Notes: a model not told the origin generated them from the sequence alone. A stretch of 64,000 nucleotides of DNA from Pseudoalteromonas gelatinilytica (GCF_001641615.1 NZ_LRRU01000019.1:154048-218047); one strand, 5' to 3'. Shown: positions 25,629 to 35,082, counted from the first letter of the stretch. Made by a program: numbers and translations.

Positions 25629-26291
25629 CTAACTCCCAACCACATACCCTGCAAAACCAAGTACTTTAAAATACTGTTTTGGGGTGCTGAAGCGGGTTTC
25701 ATTCATTAACTCTGAAAAACGAATGCGGTCTAATGGGTAAAACTCGTGCTCTAGGTTGTGGCGCATGCGTTCTACGCCGACCTCGGTTAAACCTAACTGT
25801 GTACACAGCTGTAGTTGAGATTCGCGCTCAAAAGCGGTTTCTGGGCGCATTAAATCGGCAATGTATAAGTTGCTCGATTTTTTAAGCTTGCTGTGAATCG
25901 CTTTTAATAGCGCTTTTTTATCGCCGTTATCTTCAACAAAGTGCATTACCAGTAAACACAGTGCGGCGTCACATTGAGTGTCGATGTCGTTGATATCACC
26001 GCAGTGAACTGTCACGCGATCGCTGATGTTATGCTGGCCAAACTGTTGCTCGGCAATATCGAGCATGTCTTGTGAAATGTCTTGAGCAATAAACTGCCAG
26101 CTTGGTTTTAGCGCCGCTAATTCAATGATTTCTTTACCTGTTCCGGCACCAACTACTAAAATGCACGCATCATCGCTCAGCGTGGTTGCTAATTGGGCTG
26201 CGGTTGCTTGATGTAATAGCTCATAACCTGGAACTAGGCGCAAAATGCGTTCGTCGTAGTGATTTGCTTCTTCGTGATTAAAAGTTGGCAT
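25629..26291 (-). CDS. Class I SAM-dependent methyltransferase
   Basis: A 220-residue methyltransferase with motif I ILVVGAGTGKEIIELA (about residues 44-59), an acidic post-I loop FIAQDISQDMLDIAEQQ and motif IV DAALCLLVMHFVED. The target is unknown. It begins 10 bases after the sbcC stop on the same strand, so it is probably the third gene of an sbcD-sbcC operon; there is no known functional link. It converges with ggt across only 9 bases. Confidence 0.83.
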   Translation of the reverse strand: MPTFNHEEANHYDERILRLVPGYELLHQATAAQLATTLSDDACILVVGAGTGKEIIELAALKPSWQFIAQDISQDMLDIAEQQFGQHNISDRVTVHCGDINDIDTQCDAALCLLVMHFVEDNGDKKALLKAIHSKLKKSSNLYIADLMRPETAFERESQLQLCTQLGLTEVGVERMRHNLEHEFYPLDRIRFSELMNETRFSTPKQYFKVLGFAGYVVGS

Positions 26292-26300
26292 GCTAATCCT

Positions 26301-29300
26301 TTAAATAACTGAGATGGTTGAATAACCACCTGGTTTTTTCGCTACATGCACTTGGGTGGCAACGCGTTCGGTCATTTCTGATACGTGAGAAATAACTCCT
26401 ACTTTGCGGCCTTGTGCTTGTAGAGAATCAAGAGCATCCATCGCGATGCTTAACGTTTCACTGTCCAACGTACCAAACCCTTCGTCGATAAACAAAGAGT
26501 TTATTTGCACTTTATTCGACGACAACGAGGCAAGCCCTAGCGCCAGTGCTAACGACACTAAAAATGACTCACCGCCAGATAATGTATTAACAGAGCGCTG
26601 CTCATCGGCCATGTCTTTATCGATAATAGCGATATCGAGCGTTTGCCCTATGGCTGTTAATTTATAGCGTTTATTTAGTGTCTGTAAGTGACTATTCGCG
26701 TAGTGCAGCAGTATTTTTAAGGTTTGCGTTTGCGCTAAATTACGCATGGTTTTGCCGCTGGCATCCCCGAGCACCTTATTGAGTAAATGCCAGTGCTCAT
26801 AGCTTTTTTGCTGCTCAACTAATAGCTTTTGTTTATCTTCAAGTGCTTGGCTATTTTGTTGATGGGTTTTAAGCTCAGTTGCAACTTGCAATAATGCGTT
26901 ATTCGCTTGTACTTGTTGCTCTGTGGCTTGATTAAGCTGTAATTGCAGCTCATCTTCACCGAGAGCTGGCTTTTCTTTTTGGTGCTGAGCCAATGCCTGT
27001 TGTCGTTGTTTTAAAAGCGCCTCTGCGTCTTTTAAGCTACTTTCGCTGGTGTGGTAATCTGCCAGAGTTTGTTTAATTTCAGCGTGGTTTATCGTTAATA
27101 GCTGACTAACTGCTTGCTCATCCAAACTTGGGTGCTGCGCTTTAAAATCGTTAAACCACAGACTAAAGCGCTCATTAAGTGCTGCTTGCTCTGCGGTGAG
27201 TTCTTTTTCACGCTCGTCAAAATTGGCGATTTGAATGGCTTGTTCGTCACGCGCCTTCACTGCATTACTATGGTTTGTCTGGGCAAGTTGCAGTGCCTGC
27301 TGCGCTGAATCTATCGCCTTTTCAAGCTCTGCTATAAACTCATCTACCGATATCGCCGCGTTACTAAATAAGCCCTCGCGCTTTGATTGTATCTGCGTTA
27401 ATTCGTTTTCAGTTTGGCTTAGTTGCTCGTTGTACTGAGTTAAAGAGGCATGTGCTTCGTTAAGCTGCGGCGTTACATGTGCAAGGTGCTGCTCAATGGC
27501 TTTTAAGCTAGTTTTAAGCTCATCCGCCGTTTGCAGCGAAGCTTGATAAGCCTCAACGTGCTCTGCAATGTTCTCTAAAGAAATGCTTTGTGTATTGAGT
27601 GCCAGCCACCAAGGTGCACTGGCGAACTGTTGATTCAGTGTCGTATAAAGCTGCTGATGCTCATCATTGAGCTCGTTTAAACGTGTTTGCTGATTATTCA
27701 GCTGTTGTTGTAATTCGTTTAACTGCTGCTCTTTGCTATGTAGCGCTTGCCCTTGCTGATTATACTCAGCTTGCTTAGCCGCAAGCGTGTTTTGCAGCTG
27801 CTGTTGCTGCTCGAGGGTTTTGTAGTATTGCTGTTTTTGCTGGCTGAGCTGTTGCTGACGCTCGTTTAACTGATCTTCGGTTAAATCATTTAGCTCAGTA
27901 CGATTAGCTGCCATGGTTTCTTTGAGGCTTTGTTGTTGCGCGCTTAGCTCTGAGATTTGCCCAGTTAACGAGCTTATCTGTTGGCTGCATGCCGCCAGCT
28001 CATTACTTTTAGCTTGCTGTAATGCTTGCTGAGCTTTTAAGTGCTGTTTTGCGTTAGTTAACTGGTTGGTAAAGTCGTTAATAAGTTGACTAAATTGCTC
28101 GTTTACCATTTCTTCATGCATAAACGGGTGCTCTTTTGAGCCACATACTGCACACGGCTCTCCTGCCTTTAAAGTGGCGCGTAACTGGCTGACCCCTTCA
28201 CTGGCTCTAAGCTGCACTTGCTGTAAGTTTTGCTCACAAAACGAAACCTGCTGCTGTGCTTGCTCTGCCCCTTGCTGCGCATCTTTTAATGCTGTTTGTA
28301 GTTGCTGCTCAGTTTGGCTTAATGTGTTTAGCTGGGTTTGCCAATTTTTTAACTGCTGATGATTAGTTTGCCATACTTGGCGCTTTTCAATCAGGTGTTT
28401 AATCGCCTCAAGCCCCGCATCAATATCTGCCATCGATTGGGTGTTTAAACTCGATTTAAAGGCAGTATCTTGCTCATTTAGGCGCTTAATTTCTTGCTCA
28501 AGGGCTTGGTATTGAGTTTTATACTGCTGCGCAGCTGCTTGCTGCTCATCAATCTTAGGCTGAAGAGACTTTACGTTCTGCTGTGATTGGCTAATTGTGC
28601 GTTGTTGCTGGCTAAAGCGGCCTAACTCACTTTTATAGAATGACCAGTCTTTCGCTAATGGTTGCCATTGCGCGTGTGTTTCTAAATAGCCATTGATTTG
28701 CGCTTGTTGCTCTAGCTGTTTTTGCTGCTCGGCTTTATGGCTATTTAGTGTATTAGTCAGCTCTTGATGATGGTGTTTCGCTTTATCAGCTTGTACTTTT
28801 TGCGCCGCTGCTTGCTGGTTTAATACGGCAAGTTGCTTATCTAACTCACGGGCCTGGCTAATAATAGGTTGCGCGTCTTTTTGTGCTTGCTTTGCTTGGT
28901 TTAGTTGCGCGGTTTGCTTTTCAAGCGTTTGCTCAGCGTCTTTGATCAGTGTTTTATGGTCAACGTTTAAAAGCTGCTCACGGTTTTTGATAAGTTGCCC
29001 ATGTTGAGCAGTAATCGTAGTGACGCGTTCACGGTTATCTTTTATTTCTAGGCATTGCTGAGCTTGTTTCGCTTCAGTGGCTTTTTCAGCAAGCGCGTGC
29101 ATTTGCTGCTGTAACTCTTGCTTTGCTTGCTCAGCTTGGTTCAGCTGTTGCTGCTGCTGAGATGCTTGCTTGTACCACGCTTGGTACTGTTCAAATTGTT
29201 TTATTTGTTTTTGTAAGTCAGCAAGTTTAGCCTCAAGCGCTTTTTGTTCTGTTTGTTTCGTTTCGACCTGTTCAGGACTTAAAACCTGATAGTTACTTAA

Positions 29301-29954
29301 ACTTAACTTTAACTGCTCTAATGCTTGCAGCTGTTCTCGATGACGTTCAAAAATTCGCTGACCAATACGGCTAAATTTATCGGTGCCTGTTAAACACTCA
29401 AGTAATTGCGCACGCTCATCTCCGGTTGCTTTTAAAAACGCAGCAAATTCATGTTGCGCAAGCAGCACAGCGCGTGAGAACTGCTCAAAGCTTAAACCGA
29501 TAATACGCTCGATTTCTTTCCCTGCCGCGCTTCGATCGGCGATTAGGGTTTCATCAGGTAATGAATACAGGCTATGTTGTGCGGGTTGTAATTTTCCGTC
29601 AGCGCGATTTCGCGCTCGGCTAAAGCTTAACCTTGCTCGGTACTGTTGTTTATCTTGGCCAACAAAGTCGACTTCAGCAAAGCCCTGCCCTGCCCCGCGG
29701 CGTAATAAATTACGCGAGTCATTGAGTTTGATATTGTCGCCGTTAAAGTCAATTTTATTGCCAGTATCGCCGCGTAATCTTGCTGTTTTGTTATAAAGCG
29801 CTAAGCAAATGGCATCGAGTAATGTGCTTTTACCCGCGCCGGTATCACCGGTGATGGCAAACAACCCTGCTTCTTTTAAAGGCGAAGCGCTAAAGTCGAC
29901 TTCGGCGTCTAAGATAGAGGCGAGTTGATGAACACGAATCGCTAAAATTTTCAT
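26301..29954 (-). CDS. sbcC: SbcC, ATPase subunit of the SbcCD (Rad50/Mre11-type) nuclease
   Basis: A 1217-residue SMC-like ATPase. The N-terminal Walker A is GDTGAGKST (residues 36-44); then come very long coiled coils rich in Gln/Ala/Leu, interrupted near residue 602 by the zinc hook CAVCGSKEHP (CxxC), and the C-terminal signature LSGGES (about residue 1128) with the Walker B LFIDEGFGTLD. With SbcD it cleaves hairpins and DNA ends blocked by protein. It overlaps sbcD by 4 bases. The size is somewhat above the E. coli protein (1048 residues), with the extra length in the coiled coil. Confidence 0.96.
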   Translation of the reverse strand: MKILAIRVHQLASILDAEVDFSASPLKEAGLFAITGDTGAGKSTLLDAICLALYNKTARLRGDTGNKIDFNGDNIKLNDSRNLLRRGAGQGFAEVDFVGQDKQQYRARLSFSRARNRADGKLQPAQHSLYSLPDETLIADRSAAGKEIERIIGLSFEQFSRAVLLAQHEFAAFLKATGDERAQLLECLTGTDKFSRIGQRIFERHREQLQALEQLKLSLSNYQVLSPEQVETKQTEQKALEAKLADLQKQIKQFEQYQAWYKQASQQQQQLNQAEQAKQELQQQMHALAEKATEAKQAQQCLEIKDNRERVTTITAQHGQLIKNREQLLNVDHKTLIKDAEQTLEKQTAQLNQAKQAQKDAQPIISQARELDKQLAVLNQQAAAQKVQADKAKHHHQELTNTLNSHKAEQQKQLEQQAQINGYLETHAQWQPLAKDWSFYKSELGRFSQQQRTISQSQQNVKSLQPKIDEQQAAAQQYKTQYQALEQEIKRLNEQDTAFKSSLNTQSMADIDAGLEAIKHLIEKRQVWQTNHQQLKNWQTQLNTLSQTEQQLQTALKDAQQGAEQAQQQVSFCEQNLQQVQLRASEGVSQLRATLKAGEPCAVCGSKEHPFMHEEMVNEQFSQLINDFTNQLTNAKQHLKAQQALQQAKSNELAACSQQISSLTGQISELSAQQQSLKETMAANRTELNDLTEDQLNERQQQLSQQKQQYYKTLEQQQQLQNTLAAKQAEYNQQGQALHSKEQQLNELQQQLNNQQTRLNELNDEHQQLYTTLNQQFASAPWWLALNTQSISLENIAEHVEAYQASLQTADELKTSLKAIEQHLAHVTPQLNEAHASLTQYNEQLSQTENELTQIQSKREGLFSNAAISVDEFIAELEKAIDSAQQALQLAQTNHSNAVKARDEQAIQIANFDEREKELTAEQAALNERFSLWFNDFKAQHPSLDEQAVSQLLTINHAEIKQTLADYHTSESSLKDAEALLKQRQQALAQHQKEKPALGEDELQLQLNQATEQQVQANNALLQVATELKTHQQNSQALEDKQKLLVEQQKSYEHWHLLNKVLGDASGKTMRNLAQTQTLKILLHYANSHLQTLNKRYKLTAIGQTLDIAIIDKDMADEQRSVNTLSGGESFLVSLALALGLASLSSNKVQINSLFIDEGFGTLDSETLSIAMDALDSLQAQGRKVGVISHVSEMTERVATQVHVAKKPGGYSTISVI

Positions 29955-31183
29955 AGTAGGTCCTCTGCATTCAATTCATCGATCACTTGGCTTAGTAAGT
30001 TTTCTAATTCTTTTGGCACCGCCTGCCCTGCCATATCTTTATTGTTTGCAAATGCTTGCTCTAAAAGTGAATGTGGGTTTAGCGCTTCAATCTGCGAGAC
30101 ATCTTCAAATAGAGTTTGTTCATCGTCTTGCTGATAGCCCTGCTGACGTACCCTTTCAATACCACAGAACTTAACTTGCTTACCTTCAAGGGCTTGTTCT
30201 ATTTGTTCTCTGAAAGTGGTGTCAGTGTCATGGGCGCTCAATTTAACCCGCAGGTATGGCGCTAAATCTTCATCCGTTAAATCGAGCTGTTTTATAAGCT
30301 CACAGAGTTCGTTTAGTGGCACACAGTCTTTTTCTGGCAGCAACATGACTTTACAAAAGCTAGGAATGTAAAGGGGGTTTACAGAAGTACCTGAGTCACT
30401 AAGCTCGACTAGCACAACTTGATGCTGATAGCGTCTTTCAGAAAATGACATCGGCATTGGCGTGCCACTGTAGCGAATGGTCTCTTTCTTCGCGACGGTT
30501 TGAGCCTTATGAAGATGCCCTAGCGCGACATAATCAGGTTGATCAGTAAATATGCTTGCCGATATCGCATCTTCACCACCAATAACTAAGTTACGTTCAG
30601 AATCAGATGAGATGTCTCCGCCTTTTGCATGCAGGTGGCCCATAGCAATTAATGGCGCGTTAGGTAATTCGTTTGCTGCTTGTAATGCATCTTTGTAAGC
30701 AAGGGCAACGGCTTGGTTGTAACTTAACGGTTGCTCTTGTTGGCGGTTATAGCTGCTTAAATCGCTGCTACGTAAAAATGGCATGGCAACAACATTCGCA
30801 TCGCCGTTTTTTGTGCTGATTGGCAGTACCACTTCATGAGGAGCATTGCTATCAAAGCGGCCAACAACATAGGTATCAAACTGAGCCAATAAAGGCTTTG
30901 CCGCCATAATACGATTTGCTGAATCATGGTTGCCAGCAATAATCACTATGTGTAAGTCAGGGCAATGCTGCTTAGTGGTTTTAATAAATTGGTAGAGTTG
31001 GTTTTCTGCGCTGGCAGGAGGTGTTGCCGTATGATAAATGTCACCCGCAACCAGTAGTAAGTCAATCTTCTCTGACACAAGCGTATCGGTTAACCAAGCT
31101 AGAAATGCTTGATGCTCATCGAATCGGGAATGCTCGTAGAATTGTTGGCCTAAATGCCAATCAGATGTATGAAGGACTTTCAT
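29951..31183 (-). CDS. sbcD: SbcD, nuclease subunit of SbcCD
   Basis: A 410-residue Mre11-type metallophosphoesterase. The phosphoesterase motifs are all visible: TSDWHLGQQF (I), VAGDIYHTATPP (II), IAGNHDSANR (III), MGHLHAKGGD (IV) and ALGHLHKAQ (V). Together with SbcC it removes hairpins and processes DNA ends. The start is preceded by a 9-bp inverted repeat whose second arm contains the probable ribosome-binding site. The sequence at 30367-30383 inside the gene is a perfect TGTAAA-S5-TTTACA palindrome. Confidence 0.96.
   Translation of the reverse strand: MKVLHTSDWHLGQQFYEHSRFDEHQAFLAWLTDTLVSEKIDLLLVAGDIYHTATPPASAENQLYQFIKTTKQHCPDLHIVIIAGNHDSANRIMAAKPLLAQFDTYVVGRFDSNAPHEVVLPISTKNGDANVVAMPFLRSSDLSSYNRQQEQPLSYNQAVALAYKDALQAANELPNAPLIAMGHLHAKGGDISSDSERNLVIGGEDAISASIFTDQPDYVALGHLHKAQTVAKKETIRYSGTPMPMSFSERRYQHQVVLVELSDSGTSVNPLYIPSFCKVMLLPEKDCVPLNELCELIKQLDLTDEDLAPYLRVKLSAHDTDTTFREQIEQALEGKQVKFCGIERVRQQGYQQDDEQTLFEDVSQIEALNPHSLLEQAFANNKDMAGQAVPKELENLLSQVIDELNAEDLL
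30367..30383. repeat. TGTAAA-S5-TTTACA palindrome (perfect arms, inside sbcD)
   Basis: TGTAAA GGGGG TTTACA, identical to the copy at 41604 and to the reverse complement of that at 31963. It lies in the coding region of sbcD. Confidence 0.7.
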
Positions 31184-31186
31184 TAA

Positions 31187-31212
31187 ACGCTCTTATTATT
31201 TATTAAGAGCGT
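31187..31212 (-). promoter_or_regulatory. Inverted repeat overlapping the sbcD ribosome-binding site
   Basis: Perfect 9-bp arms ACGCTCTTA/TAAGAGCGT with an 8-base A/T loop, ending 3 bases before the sbcD ATG. The only Shine-Dalgarno-like bases (AAGAG, 6 bases before the ATG) lie within the second arm, so an RNA hairpin would hide them; alternatively it is a repressor operator. The structure is seen; the role is inferred. Confidence 0.55.
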
Positions 31213-31252
31213 CAATATACCTAAGCTGAGCCAAGATGCCCAGCCTGGTTTG

Positions 31253-31489
31253 TTAACTTAAGCTATACCAAGCAAAAACCACCATTGGCAAAGCTAACAA
31301 TGCCATTATCATAGGTACTTTAAGCGCTTTAGTTTGCTTAGCTTGTAAAATCTTAAGGGCATTTGTTTCATTACATGCTGCTACTTTGTCGATATAAAAA
31401 TACCCTGAATCTAGGTACTGTTTACAATTTTGTTCGTCCGCTGGAATTGCAATTAGTTCTTGTTGTTTTTTTAGGATATAGAAATCCAT
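31253..31489 (-). CDS. Small C-terminally membrane-anchored protein (paralogue A)
   Basis: A 78-residue protein of unknown function: MDFYILKKQQELIAIP at the start, a soluble segment ending in DKVAACNETNAL, and one C-terminal membrane helix (about residues 58-76). It is clearly related to the next gene on the same strand (MKFYIVKKDSRLAAIP... VIAACDESDAL), so the two are tandem duplicates. ATG 31489 is chosen over the upstream start because GGTGAG lies 3 bases before it and it aligns with its paralogue. The family is not recognised. Confidence 0.7.
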   Translation of the reverse strand: MDFYILKKQQELIAIPADEQNCKQYLDSGYFYIDKVAACNETNALKILQAKQTKALKVPMIMALLALPMVVFAWYSLS

Positions 31490-31521
31490 ACGCTCACCGA
31501 ATTCTATGCTGATTACCAAAC

Positions 31522-31560
31522 ATTTTGGGGTTTAAATTCATGCTTCGCAGACCCCAAAAT
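31522..31560. repeat. Inverted repeat between the tandem small genes
   Basis: 10-bp arms ATTTTGGGGT/ACCCCAAAAT separated by 19 bases, between the two paralogous small genes. No T tract follows on either strand, so it is not a standard terminator. Confidence 0.5.
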
Positions 31561-31622
31561 CAAAAAAGTGGGCGATTTTAAATACAAATGGCAGTAAATT
31601 TCAATAGCAAATGTCGCAAAAT

Positions 31623-31859
31623 TTAATTTATTGCAAAAATAATGGCAATTAAGGATAAAATTACCAGTGTAGTCGGGTAAATTAGCCATTTTTTAGACCC
31701 ATTTACACCAGGAGATGTCCGAGATAATGCATCTGACTCATCGCAGGCTGCAATGACCTCGACAAATTCAAATCCGCGTTCTTTGTACTCGTTTAGAATT
31801 GATTCTTGAGCAGGAATGGCTGCTAAACGAGAGTCTTTTTTTACAATATAAAACTTCAT
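31623..31859 (-). CDS. Small C-terminally membrane-anchored protein (paralogue B)
   Basis: A 78-residue protein with the same plan as its downstream neighbour: N-terminal MKFYIVKKDSRLAAIPA, the conserved core GFEFVEVIAACDESDALS, a short Pro/Gly linker and one membrane helix (about residues 56-76). An AGGGTG-like site (5'-AAAGGGTGATTAG-ATG on the minus strand) precedes it. The function is unknown; pairing and equal length suggest that both are real genes. Confidence 0.7.
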   Translation of the reverse strand: MKFYIVKKDSRLAAIPAQESILNEYKERGFEFVEVIAACDESDALSRTSPGVNGSKKWLIYPTTLVILSLIAIIFAIN

Positions 31860-31962
31860 CTAATCACCCTTTCATCATTAACTAGAATTTAAGCAGAGTA
31901 TCTACTTATTAACTGTAATACTTTGGGATGAATTAGTGCTGAACTAAAATTAACCAGTGTTT

Positions 31963-31979
31963 TGTAAACCCCCTTTACA
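31963..31979. repeat. TGTAAA-S5-TTTACA palindrome (perfect arms)
   Basis: TGTAAA CCCCC TTTACA, exact reverse complement of the copies at 30367 and 41604. It sits in the 270-base gap upstream of the M1 peptidase gene, where no gene is seen. Confidence 0.7.
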
Positions 31980-32130
31980 GGACTTTATTTAAGGCGAATT
32001 CACTGAAAAAAATTGGCTCGCTTAGATGTGCTGAATACTACCTGAAAAATCCCGCACTTTATCGTTATTTTATTGCAACTTTGTTAGCAGTTTGCGATGG
32101 TACGCTGGCAAATTAATTACAGGATTAACA

Positions 32131-34569
32131 ATGAAAAAAGCAGTTCTTAAGTTGAGTGCTTTGGTATTGCCTTTAGCAGTATCTTCAGCTGTCATGGCGT
32201 CATCTGTTGAGCAAACTAAAGGCTCATTCGTTGACAAGTTCCGTCAGCTAGATGAAGCACTTCCAACTCCAAACGTATATCGTAGTGCAGCCGGTGAGCC
32301 CGCTGAACATTACTGGCAACAGCAAGTAAACTACGACATTGATGCAAAGCTTGATGAAAAGAAACGCCGCTTAACAGCAAGCCAAACTATCGAATACAAA
32401 AATAACTCGCCGCACACGTTAAAGTATCTTTGGTTACAACTAGACCAAAATATCTTTAAATCTGACTCAATTGCTGAAATGACATCTACTTTCAATGGTA
32501 AAACATTGCAAGGTGACCCTCAGCCTAAAGAAACTAAATTGAGCTTAGGTCAGTTACGTCGTCAGCAATTCATGGCCGACAACGAGCTGGGTTATCAAAT
32601 CGCCAATGTTAAAGACGAAGACGGAAAAGAGCTTAAAGTTACTGTCGTCGATACCTTAATGCGTATTGACCTTAACAAGCCACTTAAACCGGGTAAAGAC
32701 GTTGAGTTCAGCATGGACTTCGCCTTTAACATTGTTGAAGAAGATGCCGTTGGTGCACGTTCAGGTTATGAACACTTTGAAGAAGATGGCAACGATATCT
32801 TCTTATTAGCACAGTGGTTCCCTCGTCTTGCTGCATACACAGATTATGAAGCATGGACGAACAAAGCCTTCTTAGGCAGTGGTGAGTTTACGCTTGAATT
32901 TGGTAACTATGATGTTGAGTTAACCGTACCTGCTGACCACATCGTATCGGCAACGGGTAAACTTGATAACCCAAGCAGCGTTCTGACGAGCACACAGCGT
33001 AAGCGCCTTGAGCAAGCTGAAGATGCTAAACGTCCTGTTTTCATCGTGACTGAAGAAGAAGCGTTAGAAAACGAGAAAGAAGGCACAGACAAAACAAAAA
33101 CATGGCACTTTAAAGCTGAAAACGTACGTGACTTTGCGTGGGCGTCTTCACGTAAATTTATGTGGGATGCAAAAGGCTATCATCAAGGTGGTAAAGATCA
33201 GCCGTTAGTAATGGCGATGTCTTTCTACCCGAAAGAAGGTGGCGACCTTTGGAAGAAATATTCTACCGAAGCTGTTGTTCATACAATGCAAGTGTATTCG
33301 CGCTTCTCGTTTGACTACCCTTACCCTGTGGCCCAGTCTGTAAATGGCCCTGTAGGTGGTATGGAATACCCAATGATCACCTTCAATGGTCCGCGTACTG
33401 ACCTACAAGACGATGGTACTCGAACTTATTCTCAAGCAGAAAAACGCTTCTTAATCGGCGTTGTTATCCACGAAGTAGGTCACATTTACTTCCCTATGGT
33501 GGTTAACTCTGATGAACGTCAATGGACGTGGATGGATGAAGGTCTAAACAGCTTCTTAGATGGTGTTGCTGGTCGTGAATGGGACCACACAATTCCTTGG
33601 GGTGTTGAGCCTCGCGATGTTGTTGATTACATGAAGTCTGAAAACCAAGTGCCAGTTATGACACAGTCAGACAGCGTATTACGTTTAGGTCCGAATGCTT
33701 ATACTAAGCCAGCTGCTGCACTTAACATTTTACGTGAAGTGATCCTTGGCCGTGAATTATTCGACTTTGCATTCAAAGAATATGCACAGCGTTGGAAGTA
33801 TAAACGCCCTACTCCTGCAGATTTCTTCCGTACTATGGAAGAAGCGTCAGGTGTTGACCTAGATTGGTTCTGGCGTGGTTGGTTCTACACCACAGATCAC
33901 GTTGATATCTCGCTAGACAAGGTTTACCAACTGCGTTTAGATACTAAAAACCCTGATATCGACTTTAATCGTTTACGTGATATCGAAGCTGACAAGCCAA
34001 TGCCGTTATTCGTAAAACGTAATAAAGAAGAAGGTAAAAAACTGTGGGTTGAAGAAAACCCAGATGTAACTGACTTCTATGACGAAAACGACCGCTTTAC
34101 GGTAACTAATAAAGAGCGCAACGCGTATAACAAATTCCTTAAAGGTTTAGAGCCTTGGGAGCGTAAAACGTTTGAGCGTGCAATTAAAGAAGATAAAAAC
34201 TACTACGTACTTGAGTTCTCAAACTTAGGTGGCTTAGTCATGCCTATCTTACTTGAGCTTACTTATGAAGATGGTACGAAAGAAGAGCAGTACATTCCTG
34301 CTGAAATCTGGCGTCGTAATCACAAGCATGTACAAAAGCTCATTGTTACAGAAAAAGGTAAAAACTTGGTGTCTGTAACAGTCGATCCACGCTGGGAAAC
34401 AGCGGATGTTGATGTCGAAAACAACAATTACCCGCGTCGTATTATTCCATCGCGTATCGAAGTGTACAAACGTGAGAAGAGTAAAGCGAAAGTCAGCCGC
34501 GATATCATGCAAGATATTAAAACTGAACTGAAAAATGACGACGATAAAGATGCCCAGGAGCAAAAATAA
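32131..34569 (+). CDS. M1 family (gluzincin) metallopeptidase, exported
   Basis: An 812-residue protein with a signal peptide (cleavage near VMASS). The exopeptidase motif appears as GPVGGMEYPM and the zinc site as HEVGHIYF with the downstream Glu in WMDEGLNSF (HExxH-18-E). It should act as a periplasmic or secreted aminopeptidase. The C-terminal part (about residues 640-812) is highly charged and ends in a Lys/Asp-rich tail. ATG 32131 is preferred over the upstream TTG because it opens a clean signal peptide. Its stop overlaps the start of the next gene (TAATG). Confidence 0.9.
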   Translation: MKKAVLKLSALVLPLAVSSAVMASSVEQTKGSFVDKFRQLDEALPTPNVYRSAAGEPAEHYWQQQVNYDIDAKLDEKKRRLTASQTIEYKNNSPHTLKYLWLQLDQNIFKSDSIAEMTSTFNGKTLQGDPQPKETKLSLGQLRRQQFMADNELGYQIANVKDEDGKELKVTVVDTLMRIDLNKPLKPGKDVEFSMDFAFNIVEEDAVGARSGYEHFEEDGNDIFLLAQWFPRLAAYTDYEAWTNKAFLGSGEFTLEFGNYDVELTVPADHIVSATGKLDNPSSVLTSTQRKRLEQAEDAKRPVFIVTEEEALENEKEGTDKTKTWHFKAENVRDFAWASSRKFMWDAKGYHQGGKDQPLVMAMSFYPKEGGDLWKKYSTEAVVHTMQVYSRFSFDYPYPVAQSVNGPVGGMEYPMITFNGPRTDLQDDGTRTYSQAEKRFLIGVVIHEVGHIYFPMVVNSDERQWTWMDEGLNSFLDGVAGREWDHTIPWGVEPRDVVDYMKSENQVPVMTQSDSVLRLGPNAYTKPAAALNILREVILGRELFDFAFKEYAQRWKYKRPTPADFFRTMEEASGVDLDWFWRGWFYTTDHVDISLDKVYQLRLDTKNPDIDFNRLRDIEADKPMPLFVKRNKEEGKKLWVEENPDVTDFYDENDRFTVTNKERNAYNKFLKGLEPWERKTFERAIKEDKNYYVLEFSNLGGLVMPILLELTYEDGTKEEQYIPAEIWRRNHKHVQKLIVTEKGKNLVSVTVDPRWETADVDVENNNYPRRIIPSRIEVYKREKSKAKVSRDIMQDIKTELKNDDDKDAQEQK

Positions 34570-35072
34570 TGCGCTTTGCAGCGATTATTTTTGCTTTGTT
34601 ACTGAGTGCGCCAACCATGGCGCACCAGTTAAAAGCATCTGTGACAACGGTGCTGTTTAATAAACGCACCAACAACATAGAGCTGATGCATCGTTTTTAT
34701 TTACACGATACAGAGCACGCCGTCGACCATTTGTTTGACGGCAACGCTGATATCTTAAGTAATAAAGAAGACCAAAAGCGTTTTGCTGATTATGTTGAGT
34801 CACATATTGCTCTACAAACTTTAGATGGCAAGCCTCTTGAGTTGAAAGAAGTCGGTGCACAAGTTGATGGTAAATTCTTTTGGGTTTATCAAGAAGTCAC
34901 GATCCCTGAGGGAATTCATGGCATTCGGATGAGCAACGGAGCACTACGCGACCTTTGGCCAACACAAGTGAATATGGTTAATATTGAAGGTAAAGGTAAG
35001 GTAAAAACACTGACCTTTAGCCAAGATGATACCTGGCTTGAAGCTAGATTTGAGTCGGTAAATCCAGAGTAA
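34569..35072 (+). CDS. DUF6702-like secreted protein
   Basis: A 167-residue protein with a signal peptide (cleavage at TMAHQ) and a beta-rich mature domain: LKASVTTVLFNKRTNNIELMHRFYLHDTEHAV near the N-terminus and FWVYQEVTIPEGIHGIRMSN in the middle. This pattern matches the DUF6702 group, of unknown function. Its start codon overlaps the M1 peptidase stop by one base, so it is translationally coupled; such proteins repeatedly sit next to exported M1 peptidases, suggesting a partner or modulator role (inference). Confidence 0.78.
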   Translation: MRFAAIIFALLLSAPTMAHQLKASVTTVLFNKRTNNIELMHRFYLHDTEHAVDHLFDGNADILSNKEDQKRFADYVESHIALQTLDGKPLELKEVGAQVDGKFFWVYQEVTIPEGIHGIRMSNGALRDLWPTQVNMVNIEGKGKVKTLTFSQDDTWLEARFESVNPE

Positions 35073-35082
35073 TACCAATCCA

